From Spirochaetaceae bacterium (GTDB lineage: Bacteria; Spirochaetota; Spirochaetia; DSM-27196; PXBQ01), in NCBI GenBank assembly GCA_003566875.1, contig PXBQ01000552.1, forward strand, positions 1 to 5,305: DNA of 5,305 nt, read 5' to 3'. This document shows positions 1 to 5,305 of this stretch, piece by piece (position 1 is the stretch's first letter; every line of letters begins with the position of its first letter). The notes beneath the pieces are model-generated. The model had not been told where the DNA came from. It was given only the letters and a program-made list of their open reading frames with translations, and did no database searches. Position numbers and translations under genes: made by a program.

Positions 1-711
1 ATCGAGTCCGGCGATGTCTCGCATACCCGAGAGGAGCTCGGTGACGTTTTCCTGATCGCGCTGATGGTTTCCTACATCGAAGAGCAACGAAACTCCTTCA
101 GCGTCGCATCGGTCTTCTCGGATCTCGCGGATAAACTTATCCGGCGGCATCCTCATATTTTCGGCGAACAGAATAACGGCATAGACACCGCAGCCAAAGT
201 TGTTTCGCAATGGCACGCAATCAAATCCGAGGTCGAAGGCAAACGAAAAAAAGAATCGGTCGTCGACTCGATCAAGGAATCCTATCCGCCGCTCGAACGC
301 GCGTACCGGATTCAAAAAGCCGTTGCAAAAGTCGGTTTTGATTGGCCCTCTATCGACGGAACACTCGAAAAAATAGTTGAAGAAGCAAACGAGATTAAGC
401 CGTTACTTGAATCGCGCTCAGGCGACAACGGGTCCAACCCCACCGAAACGGACCGCTTGGAACACGAGTTGGGCGATCTGCTGTTCAGCGTTGTGAACTT
501 CTGCCGCAAAGCAGGAATCGACCCCAGTATCGCTTTGCACCGGTCGAATTCCGAGTTCCTCGAGCGCTTCCGCGGGATGCAGTCGTCGTTTCGCGACGAA
601 GGAGTCGATATCACCAAAGATCCCGTGTCGCTTGCCGAACTCGACGCGCGCTGGAACACGATAAAAAACTCGCGGCGCACCGCCGACGCGCACACAGACA
701 CAAGAATTTGA
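1..711 (+). CDS. mazG: MazG, nucleoside triphosphate pyrophosphohydrolase (5' end outside window)
   Basis: MazG hydrolyses (d)NTPs to NMP and pyrophosphate; in the family it cleans the nucleotide pool and can affect (p)ppGpp signalling, in the cytoplasm. The reading frame is open from base 1, so the 236 visible residues are a C-terminal portion and the first in-frame ATG (base 64) is internal. Visible residues 10-15 (REELGD) and 48-54 (RRHPHIF) are the second half of the first MazG domain. A charged linker follows, then ERAYRIQK...VGFDW (about 99-115) opens the second MazG domain. Its metal-binding acidic pairs are EEANE (127-131) and EHELGD (154-159), so the catalytic C-terminal domain appears intact. 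E. coli MazG is about 263 residues, so only a short N-terminal piece should be missing. The stop is TGA at 709-711. The gene converges on mreD with a 134-bp gap. The last 12 or so residues are a weakly conserved polar tail. The identification is firm; the substrate is not determined by sequence. Confidence 0.93.
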   Translation: MESGDVSHTREELGDVFLIALMVSYIEEQRNSFSVASVFSDLADKLIRRHPHIFGEQNNGIDTAAKVVSQWHAIKSEVEGKRKKESVVDSIKESYPPLERAYRIQKAVAKVGFDWPSIDGTLEKIVEEANEIKPLLESRSGDNGSNPTETDRLEHELGDLLFSVVNFCRKAGIDPSIALHRSNSEFLERFRGMQSSFRDEGVDITKDPVSLAELDARWNTIKNSRRTADAHTDTRI

Positions 712-782
712 GAAACCGTCAAGCGCGTGGAAGATGAACGCTACAGAATAAGAGATTGTATAAAAATATAGACTACTTCTGC

Positions 783-812
783 GTGCGCAGCGGGCGGGTG
801 CGCAGCGGGCGG
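783..812. repeat. Perfect 15-bp tandem duplication between mazG and mreD
   Basis: GTGCGCAGCGGGCGG occurs twice back to back (783-797 and 798-812) without mismatch. Each copy contains the self-complementary hexamer TGCGCA (784-789, 799-804), so the two hexamers can also pair as a 6-bp stem with a 9-nt loop. The block is very GC-rich and lies beside an AT-rich stretch (757-770, containing TATAAAAATATA). It is in the 3' region shared by the convergent mazG and mreD genes, so it could contribute to transcription termination, but no T-tract directly follows the stem on either strand. The duplication is seen directly; any role is inference. Confidence 0.85.
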
Positions 813-845
813 CGAACTCCGGTCACGTGCGTTCGGATAAGGCGG

Positions 846-1343
846 TCACAAATACGTCCGACGGGGATTGAGCGCTGGAATTCTCGATAGCCCGGCAAAT
901 ACCGCCGGCGAGATCAGCGCCGTGTACCCTATCTCGATCGCATAGCGGACGGAAAAGACCGCTCCCGAAAGACTCTCGATCGAAAACACGGCGGTCAACG
1001 CAAGTAACATCAAGGCTTTCAGAAGAGACGCGCCTGTACAGAGCAAAATCGGCATGAAAACTACGTCAAGAAAGACTTTGTTGCGTACGAACCCAAATGA
1101 GAAACCGGTCACAGTTCGTATCAACGCATGCAGCCCTAACGGAGCGGTAGTCATTAAGTCCTCGAGAAGCCCCGCGCCGAAACCCGACACCTGCGCCGGC
1201 ATCGGGCCGGTTTTTATGCCCGTGAATACTATAATAACCAAGACCAGGTCAGGAGCTGCCCCCCCGATCCGGATGAAATCCAACAACGTGGACTGAAGCA
1301 GTGCGGCAACCGCAGCAACCAGAAAAGGGATCCCGATTCCCAT
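846..1343 (-). CDS. mreD: Rod shape-determining membrane protein MreD
   Basis: MreD is the small integral membrane subunit of the cell elongation machinery, working with MreC and MreB to position lateral wall synthesis. The 165-residue length is typical. The protein is strongly hydrophobic with about five or six membrane segments, the clearest at residues 4-22, 31-45, 92-120 (possibly two) and 133-153. The segment GFGAGLLEDLMTTAPLG (54-70) followed by a helix matches the conserved central MreD pattern of a Gly-rich helix, an acidic residue and an LG turn. Only 4 nt separate its ATG from the mreC stop. No good Shine-Dalgarno sits at normal spacing (AAGGA is about 15 nt away), so translation is probably coupled to mreC. 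It is the last gene of the operon; the PBP2 and RodA genes that often follow are absent and convergent mazG comes next. MreD diverges fast, so the call rests on topology and position as well as sequence. Confidence 0.9.
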   Translation of the reverse strand: MGIGIPFLVAAVAALLQSTLLDFIRIGGAAPDLVLVIIVFTGIKTGPMPAQVSGFGAGLLEDLMTTAPLGLHALIRTVTGFSFGFVRNKVFLDVVFMPILLCTGASLLKALMLLALTAVFSIESLSGAVFSVRYAIEIGYTALISPAVFAGLSRIPALNPRRTYL

Positions 1344-1347
1344 CGTT

Positions 1348-2190
1348 CTACCCGTGCGTCCTTATCACAAACACGTACTCCAGTACCGCGAATTCGACCA
1401 AGGGACGAACAACGAGTTCAAGCGAGGTTTCGTACGGACGAGCCTGGATTCCTTCAACTGTTCCGATATGAATGCCACGCGGGTACAACGAACCCAATCC
1501 CGATGTTATGACCGATTCTCCGTACGCAATGTTATCGCGTGCATTTTTGTCCACATGGCGCATCGAGATCGTCTCCGATCCGGCGCCGGTGCCGCTCACA
1601 AGTCCTTCGTACCGCGATCTCTGTAGCCGTGACGCGACGTAGAACGATCTATCGGTGAGCGGTACAACGGTGGATGCCGTCAGTCCCGCACGCTGCACGC
1701 GCCCTACAAGGCCTTGCCGGCCGCCCTGCACCGCGACAACCGGCATATCGGTACGAACTCCGTGCAGAGATCCGCGGTTGATCGTTATCGCACCGAAAAG
1801 ATTGCCGGGGTCCTTACCGATAATCTGCGCGGGTATGTTATCGTACTGCAGTTCTTGCGAGAAACCGAGCAGTTCGCGCAGGCTTTCAACCTCGCTCCGT
1901 AACTCGAAAATGTCGTTTTCAAGTCCTTCGTACCGACGTACCTGCTCGACAAGCAGGTCATAGTCCGCCTGCAGTTCCCGGAGCTCCGCAACGGAGTTAA
2001 TCGTTGACGCGATAAACCTGCCGAAACCCGTGAAAACACTCTGGAAGGCCGAAACAACGGTCAGGCCGAACTCGCGCGGACGCACGACTACATTCGTACT
2101 CGAGAAAGTCATTGTGACAAGCGAGAAAACAACACACACAGCAAGGACAACTACCGCGCGGTGTTGGTCGAATGCAGTCCGGAACTTCAT
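1348..2190 (-). CDS. mreC: Rod shape-determining protein MreC
   Basis: MreC is a bitopic inner-membrane protein whose periplasmic part organises cell-wall synthases under the guidance of MreB filaments. The 280 residues show the usual order. A short basic cytoplasmic N-terminus is followed by one membrane anchor (about 12-29), then a linker and a coiled coil (about 66-110, rich in Glu, Leu and Arg). The paired beta-barrel domain follows (about 111-278), with conserved patches DPGNLFGAITINRGSLHGV (127-145) and VITSGLGSLYPRGI (227-240). The ATG at 2188-2190 has GAGG (complement of 2201-2204) 10 nt upstream, a somewhat long but acceptable Shine-Dalgarno spacing. The mreB stop is 29 nt upstream and mreD begins 4 nt past the TAG stop, consistent with one transcript. 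No truncation or odd residue is visible. Confidence 0.96.
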   Translation of the reverse strand: MKFRTAFDQHRAVVVLAVCVVFSLVTMTFSSTNVVVRPREFGLTVVSAFQSVFTGFGRFIASTINSVAELRELQADYDLLVEQVRRYEGLENDIFELRSEVESLRELLGFSQELQYDNIPAQIIGKDPGNLFGAITINRGSLHGVRTDMPVVAVQGGRQGLVGRVQRAGLTASTVVPLTDRSFYVASRLQRSRYEGLVSGTGAGSETISMRHVDKNARDNIAYGESVITSGLGSLYPRGIHIGTVEGIQARPYETSLELVVRPLVEFAVLEYVFVIRTHG

Positions 2191-2219
2191 TTCACAAAAA
2201 CCTCAGTTCGCCGTAGCCT

Positions 2220-3251
2220 TCACTGACGGTTGTAGTTGTACCCATGGTGGTGCGAGTTCTTTTCCCGTTCAAAATACATGCCGGCTCCGAGCGCGACACA
2301 GTTCAAAGGATTCTCGGCTTTGAATGCCGGAACTCCGGTTTCGTTCGCAATGAGAACGTCGAGACCTTTCAGCAACGACCCGCCGCCGGTCATCACGATA
2401 CCACGTTCAACGATATCCGCGGCAAGCTCAGGCGGGGTTTGTCCGAGCGTTCGTTTGATCTCCTCGATGATCGCGGTGATGGGTTCTTGCAACGCCTCGC
2501 GGACTTCGACCGAATCAATCTCGAGTCGACGCGGCAATCCGGTTATCGCGTCGGTTCCTTTTATTTCCATTTTCTCTATTTTCTTGTCGGGCGACGCGTT
2601 GCCGATCTTCTTCTTGAGGTCCTCCGCCGTACCTTCTCCGATTATAAGATTGTGGACGGTGCGCACGTGTTTCATGATTGCCTCGTCGAACTCATCTCCG
2701 CCGAGTCGGATCGCATTGGTGACAACCATACCTCCCAAAGAAATCACTGAAATTTCGCTGGTTCCTCCGCCGATATCGACGATCATGTGACCCGCCGGCT
2801 CATAAATCGGTATGTTTGCGCCGATCGCAGCTGCCAGAGATTCCTCGATGACTTTTACCTCGCGTGCGCCGGCCTTGTATGCGCTTTCTTCCACGGCGCG
2901 TCGTTCTACTTCGGTAATGCACGATGGTACACCAATGACCATCCGGGGCCGAACAAACAGACGGCGCTGCAAGACCTTCGAGATGAAATAGCGGATCATT
3001 TTCTCGGTCGTCTCGAGGTCGGCGATGACGCCGTCTCGGAGCGGTCTGATCGCAATGATGTCTCCGGGAGTCTTCCAGAGCATTTTTTTTGCGTCCTCAC
3101 CGACCGCAACCACACGCTTCGTTCCTCGTTCAACTGCGACAACCGACGGTTCACTGACGACGATTCCCTTACCGCGAATATAAATCAGCGTATTACACGT
3201 TCCGAGATCTACGCCGATATCAGTCGAAAACCCAGAAAACAATTTGCCCAT
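2220..3251 (-). CDS. mreB: Rod shape-determining protein MreB, bacterial actin
   Basis: MreB is an actin-like ATPase that forms short antiparallel filaments on the inner membrane and directs elongation through MreC, MreD and wall synthases. The actin-fold motifs are all visible in a 343-residue product: phosphate-1 loop DLGTCNT (15-21), connecting helix GVPSCITEVERRAV (107-120), IEESLAAAIGANIP (135-148), phosphate-2 loop DIGGGTSE (159-166) and the adenosine motif TGGGSLLKG (288-296). The ATG at 3249-3251 is chosen because GGGAGG (complement of 3259-3264) lies 7 nt upstream. A TTG two codons earlier (3255-3257) would lie right against that Shine-Dalgarno and is unlikely. The amphipathic N-terminus MGKLFSGF is a plausible membrane contact. 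The protein ends in a polar tail (KNSHHHGYNYNRQ, about 331-343) beyond the fold. It lies 27 nt after the TPR gene and 29 nt before mreC. Identity is certain; a paralogue elsewhere cannot be excluded. Confidence 0.98.
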   Translation of the reverse strand: MGKLFSGFSTDIGVDLGTCNTLIYIRGKGIVVSEPSVVAVERGTKRVVAVGEDAKKMLWKTPGDIIAIRPLRDGVIADLETTEKMIRYFISKVLQRRLFVRPRMVIGVPSCITEVERRAVEESAYKAGAREVKVIEESLAAAIGANIPIYEPAGHMIVDIGGGTSEISVISLGGMVVTNAIRLGGDEFDEAIMKHVRTVHNLIIGEGTAEDLKKKIGNASPDKKIEKMEIKGTDAITGLPRRLEIDSVEVREALQEPITAIIEEIKRTLGQTPPELAADIVERGIVMTGGGSLLKGLDVLIANETGVPAFKAENPLNCVALGAGMYFEREKNSHHHGYNYNRQ

Positions 3252-3258
3252 GCCCAAT

Positions 3259-3264
3259 CCTCCC
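3259..3264 (-). promoter_or_regulatory. Shine-Dalgarno of mreB (decides the start)
   Basis: On the minus strand the sequence reads GGGAGGATTGGGCATG. The purine core GGGAGG is 7 nt from the ATG at 3251, an ideal spacing, whereas the upstream TTG (3255-3257) would be only 1 nt from it. This supports the shorter 343-residue MreB. Confidence 0.85.
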
Positions 3265-3278
3265 GGTTGCTGCGCACG

Positions 3279-4232
3279 TTAGTCTTGAAGGCGCCTGAGC
3301 GCCTCTCTATGCCCCGGATCGAGACGAACTGCCTCTCTCCATTCGAGTCGGGCTCGTTCCGGCGTATCGGTCTCGTGGTACAAGACACCCAGCCAGTAAT
3401 GAGCATCGGCAGATTCCGGTCTCTGCTCCATAAAACCAAACAAGAGATCCGCGGCCTCATCGAATCGTCCCGTCGATATCAGGATTTCCGCAATCCGGAT
3501 GGTCGAACGATCGGCGAGATGCGTATCGTCGGTCGTCGCAATTGCCAAAGTGAAGTAGCGTTCGGCGTTCTCGGAATCTCCGGAATCGCGAAGCACCTCC
3601 GCAAGCGTGAAGTATAGTTTGTCTGAGGGGTTCCTGTCGATCGCCGCGCGAAGGTACCTCGCCGTATCTTCGGTTCGGCCAAGGTGCGACGAGGCCATCG
3701 CGAGGTACTCGTACGTATCGGTAGCAACGTATCCATGATCTACCGCCTGTCTCATGTGCTCGACGACAAGGTCGCTATACACCGGACCTAAATCGAAATA
3801 CGCCTTGGCGAGAACGTAGTGCACCGGTCCGGGTAATGGGGTTTCGTCAAGCAACAGCGCCTTCCTCAGGTGAGCGACGCTGCGAGACACATAAGTCCTT
3901 CTCTCGTCTTGAGCTACCCGATTGTTCCCTTCGTAAAAGTACGCAAACCCACCGAGAACCAACGCAGTCGGTTCCATCGCTTCACGGTCGATGATCGAGG
4001 AAGTGATGTCGATAACCTCACTGTACCGTTTATCTTCCCAAAGCTGGTACACTTCGGTTCTGTCCCGAGTCAGCCGGAAATCGAGGAAGGTATATCTTCG
4101 CGATAGTCCGAGGTACGTAGCCGCGAGGACAACCACGCCGAACAGACCAACGCCCGCTATGATGAAAAACGTGGATTTTTTCTTTTCTTTTCGCCTCTTA
4201 GGCGTTTTAAAGCGGTCACGCGGATATACCAT
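3279..4232 (-). CDS. Membrane-anchored tetratricopeptide repeat protein, first gene of the mre operon
   Basis: I recognise the fold but not a named family. The 317-residue protein starts with a strongly basic cytoplasmic segment (residues 5-19, many Lys and Arg), then a single membrane helix (about 21-43). By the positive-inside rule the rest should lie outside the membrane, in the periplasm. Residues about 58-310 are helical repeats of TPR type. The clearest units are around 137-168 (PVHYVLAKAYFDLG), 172-200 (TYEYLAMASSHLGRTEDTARYL), 205-232 (KLYFTLAEVLRDSGDSENAE), 242-270 (STIRIAEILISTGRFDEAADLL) and 276-307 (AHYWLGVLYHETDTPERARLEW). The ATG at 4230-4232 has only a weak upstream purine run (GAAAGACAGG). 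It heads the operon, 27 nt before mreB, just downstream of a good promoter. TPRs are protein-binding scaffolds, so a role linking partners to the Mre complex is a reasonable inference, not shown. An uncleaved anchor is more likely than a signal peptide because no cleavage site is evident. Confidence 0.88.
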   Translation of the reverse strand: MVYPRDRFKTPKRRKEKKKSTFFIIAGVGLFGVVVLAATYLGLSRRYTFLDFRLTRDRTEVYQLWEDKRYSEVIDITSSIIDREAMEPTALVLGGFAYFYEGNNRVAQDERRTYVSRSVAHLRKALLLDETPLPGPVHYVLAKAYFDLGPVYSDLVVEHMRQAVDHGYVATDTYEYLAMASSHLGRTEDTARYLRAAIDRNPSDKLYFTLAEVLRDSGDSENAERYFTLAIATTDDTHLADRSTIRIAEILISTGRFDEAADLLFGFMEQRPESADAHYWLGVLYHETDTPERARLEWREAVRLDPGHREALRRLQD

Positions 4233-4255
4233 TGCCTGTCTTTCGTCTGTGCGTC

Positions 4256-4284
4256 ATTAAAATATAGTCGTCACAAAAAGTCAA
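4256..4284 (-). promoter_or_regulatory. Sigma-70-type promoter for the TPR-mreBCD operon
   Basis: On the minus strand, -35 TTGACT (complement of 4279-4284) is followed after exactly 17 nt by -10 TTTAAT (complement of 4256-4261). Each matches the consensus at five of six positions with optimal spacing. Transcription would begin near 4249, giving a leader of about 17 nt before the ATG at 4232. It lies in the only sizeable gap upstream of the operon. It is predicted from sequence only. Confidence 0.7.
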
Positions 4285-4288
4285 TGTG

Positions 4289-4329
4289 TGCAGCGGTTCC
4301 CGCTTTCAAACGACACAGGAACCGCTGCA
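4289..4329 (-). terminator. 12-bp perfect inverted repeat: rnpB terminator or mre operator
   Basis: The arms TGCAGCGGTTCC (4289-4300) and GGAACCGCTGCA (4318-4329) are perfectly complementary, with a 17-nt loop. Read on the minus strand this hairpin follows the rnpB 3' end by about 40 nt. A TTTTT run (4275-4279) lies 9 nt beyond the stem, so it could be the intrinsic terminator of rnpB, although the gap to the T-run is longer than in standard terminators. The dyad is also centred near 4309, about 60 bp upstream of the predicted mre start, where an activator could bind. The inverted repeat is certain; the terminator label is the more economical of two readings. Confidence 0.5.
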
Positions 4330-4368
4330 ATGTACGAGCACGACACGTCGAACCGATATCGAGCAGAA

Positions 4369-4748
4369 ACGACAGGCCTGTAAGCCGGGTTCTGTCCCGA
4401 CCACCCGATTGAGCGGTCGGGCGCCACCATCTATCTCGCCCCGCCGTTTCCGGACGGGGTCGCGCGCGATCTACCCGCGAACTGTGAGCGAGCAGCCCAT
4501 TCGCTTCTTGATCTTGCTCCCGGCAAGGTTTACCATGCGTCCGGTGTTACCACCGAACCGGTGAGCTCTTACCCCACCTTTTCACCCTTACCCACCGAGT
4601 GCCTTAGCAACTCGGCCGGCGGTATATTTTCTGTGGCACTATCTGTCACGACCCTTTTCAGGATCGCGCCCGGGGGTTACCCGGTGCCGTGCCCTACGGA
4701 GCCCGGACTTTCCTCCGATCGAAGTCGGCGGTGGCGCGGCCTGTCGTC
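4369..4748 (-). ncRNA. rnpB: RNase P RNA, bacterial class A
   Basis: This is the catalytic RNA of ribonuclease P, which removes 5' leaders from pre-tRNAs. Read on the minus strand it has the conserved 5' P4 region GAGGAAAGTCCGGGCTCC and its partner ACAGAACCCGGCTTA near the 3' end. The ends pair as P1 (ACGACAGGCC, complement of 4738-4747, with GGCCTGTCGT, complement of 4369-4378). P2 pairs GCGCCACC (complement of 4730-4737) with GGTGGCGC (complement of 4421-4428). The middle carries GGTAAGGGTGAAAAGGTG, TGGTAACACCGGACGCATGG and GGAGCAAGATCAA, all matching the bacterial consensus order. GGGTAG (GGU at 4473-4475) matches the L15 element that contacts the tRNA CCA end. Length about 380 nt is close to the 377 nt of E. 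coli. Exact ends are set from P1 and may be off by a few bases. P3 is unusually small, and an extra hairpin sits between the 3' strands of P2 and P4. The 5' end is 35 nt past the zinc-ribbon gene. Confidence 0.97.
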
Positions 4749-4783
4749 ACTGTTCGATAACGGTCCGAAACAACTTTGAAAAA

Positions 4784-5305
4784 TCAGCCGTCGCTGTTCT
4801 CTTCGGGCTCGTCTTCCTCCTCTTCGTCCTCTTCGAAGTCTTCGTCCTCGTCGTCATCGAAGTTGTCGTCGCTGTCTTCTTCGACATCGTCTTCATCCTC
4901 GTCGATGTCTTCGTCTTCATCCTCTTCGACATCGTCGGGTTCCAACTCTTCCTCTTCGTCTTCCTCGTCCTCATCACCGCCGATTCCTAGAGGTTCCTCG
5001 TCAATTTCCGCCGTCGGATCGTCATCATCGTGGATAAACTCGTCGAGATCTCCGTCCTCGTCGCCGGCGTATTCCTCGATCAAGTCCACGAGACCTTCCG
5101 CCTCGTCCTCGGGCATGAGCGAGTCTTCATCGCCGACAAAAAACACGATCTTGCTGCAGTACGGACAAAACAGAATCTTCTCACCGATACGTACGTCGTT
5201 GACAAACTGGAGCGGCAAAATCATCTGACAGCCGGTGCACACACCTTTGCGCAGCGGAACAATTCCCTGCCCTTCCTTACTGCGAATAATTCGTTCAAAC
5301 TTAAA
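4784..5305 (-). CDS. C4 zinc-ribbon protein (DUF164/zf-RING_7-like) with long acidic C-terminal tail, 5' end outside window
   Basis: The frame is open to the window edge, giving 173 visible residues; the GTG at 5240-5242 is internal because the upstream 21 codons (FKFERIIRSKEGQGIVPLRK) match the family pattern leading into the ribbon. Two pairs of cysteines, C23-x2-C26 and C47-x2-C50, with LPLQFVNDVRIGEKILFCPYC between, form the C-terminal zinc ribbon of the family whose members usually have an N-terminal coiled coil, here off the window. Members are often annotated as putative nucleic-acid-binding proteins; the precise role is not established by the sequence. From about residue 59 the protein becomes acidic, and about the last 70 residues are nearly all Asp and Glu. 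This extension is not part of the core family. TGA at 4784-4786 ends the gene 35 nt before rnpB. Confidence is good for the ribbon family and low for function. Confidence 0.85.
   Translation of the reverse strand, partial: FKFERIIRSKEGQGIVPLRKGVCTGCQMILPLQFVNDVRIGEKILFCPYCSKIVFFVGDEDSLMPEDEAEGLVDLIEEYAGDEDGDLDEFIHDDDDPTAEIDEEPLGIGGDEDEEDEEEELEPDDVEEDEDEDIDEDEDDVEEDSDDNFDDDEDEDFEEDEEEEDEPEENSDG
4790..5000 (-). repeat. Low-complexity Asp/Glu codon tract in the zinc-ribbon gene
   Basis: The stretch is built from GAA, GAG, GAC and GAT codons and encodes the acidic tail. It contains short exact internal repeats. TCTTCGACATCGTC occurs at 4878-4891 and 4923-4936 (45 bp apart, encoding DDVEE both times). 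TCGTCTTCATCCTC occurs at 4887-4900 and 4911-4924. This suggests growth by local duplication or slippage while the frame was kept. It is imperfect and coding, so it is not a CRISPR or an intergenic satellite. Confidence 0.7.

Noticed and set aside
64..711. ATG at base 64 as the mazG start
   Set aside because: The frame is open back to base 1, and the upstream residues (REELGD) are a conserved MazG motif, so this ATG is internal.
712..845. An intrinsic terminator between mazG and mreD
   Set aside because: Short GC stems exist (such as CTGCG/CGCAG at 779-790), but none is followed directly by a T-tract on either strand.
2620..2680. Apparent loss of the Arg in the MreB GERTAE segment (GEGTAE here)
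   Set aside because: This position is variable in known MreB proteins (E. coli has GEATAE), so it is not evidence of altered function.
3255..3257. TTG as the mreB start
   Set aside because: It would touch the Shine-Dalgarno; the ATG at 3249-3251 has ideal 7-nt spacing and gives the usual MreB N-terminus.
4286..4779. Two short plus-strand open frames
   Set aside because: They lie antisense across the RNase P RNA and its 3' flank, have no recognisable protein features, and are explained by the conserved RNA.
4749..4783. A dedicated rnpB promoter in the 35-nt gap
   Set aside because: TATCGA near 4756-4761 could act as a -10, but no acceptable -35 lies at 16-18 nt, so I do not annotate it.
4800..5000. 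Direct repeats suggestive of a CRISPR or minisatellite
   Set aside because: The repeats are in-frame Asp/Glu codons with irregular spacing and no unique spacers.
4776..5228. Long serine-rich open frame on the plus strand
   Set aside because: It is the antisense shadow of the Asp/Glu codon tract (GAA, GAC and GAT read as TTC/TCG/TCA-type triplets); the minus frame carries a real zinc ribbon with four cysteines and continues off the window.
5240..5242. GTG as the start of the zinc-ribbon gene
   Set aside because: The codons upstream to the window edge are open and encode the segment that normally precedes the ribbon in this family, so the gene continues beyond the window.

Overview
This window looks like a chromosomal housekeeping segment from a bacterium, most likely a free-living spirochaete (Spirochaetaceae-like). 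That assignment is an inference. It rests on the mreB-mreC-mreD order behind a membrane-anchored TPR gene, on the style of the MreB sequence (DLGTCNT, IEESLAAAIGANIP), and on a zinc-ribbon protein with a very acidic tail. GC content is moderate, roughly in the mid-50s by eye. I see no insertion sequence, phage gene, CRISPR array, tRNA or rRNA.

Layout, left to right. Bases 1-711 (+ strand) are the C-terminal part of MazG, a nucleoside triphosphate pyrophosphohydrolase; its start lies left of the window. A 134-bp gap (712-845) separates it from the convergent genes and contains a perfect 15-bp tandem duplication. Bases 846-4232 (- strand) are a tightly packed four-gene operon, transcribed right to left: a TPR protein with one membrane anchor, then mreB, mreC and mreD. 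Gaps between these genes are 27, 29 and 4 nt. A good sigma-70-type promoter (TTGACT, 17 nt, TTTAAT) lies just upstream at 4256-4284, and a 12-bp perfect inverted repeat (4289-4329) lies just upstream of that. Bases 4369-4748 (- strand) are the RNase P RNA gene (rnpB). Bases 4784-5305 (- strand) are the 3' part of a gene for a four-cysteine zinc-ribbon protein ending in a long Asp/Glu tail; its start lies right of the window.

How the genes work together: MreB forms membrane-associated filaments, and MreC and MreD link them to periplasmic wall synthesis, so the operon sets cell shape and elongation. The TPR protein is the first gene of this transcript and is probably a membrane scaffold, though its function is not known from sequence. 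The penicillin-binding protein 2 and RodA genes that often follow mreD are not here; the operon ends against convergent mazG. RNase P RNA matures tRNA 5' ends and is functionally separate, but it sits between the zinc-ribbon gene and the mre promoter on the same strand.

I did not find a clearly new biological system. The points most worth checking are the inverted repeat abutting the mre promoter, the TPR gene as a possible elongation factor, the reduced P3 and extra hairpin in the RNase P RNA, and the acidic tail of the zinc-ribbon protein.
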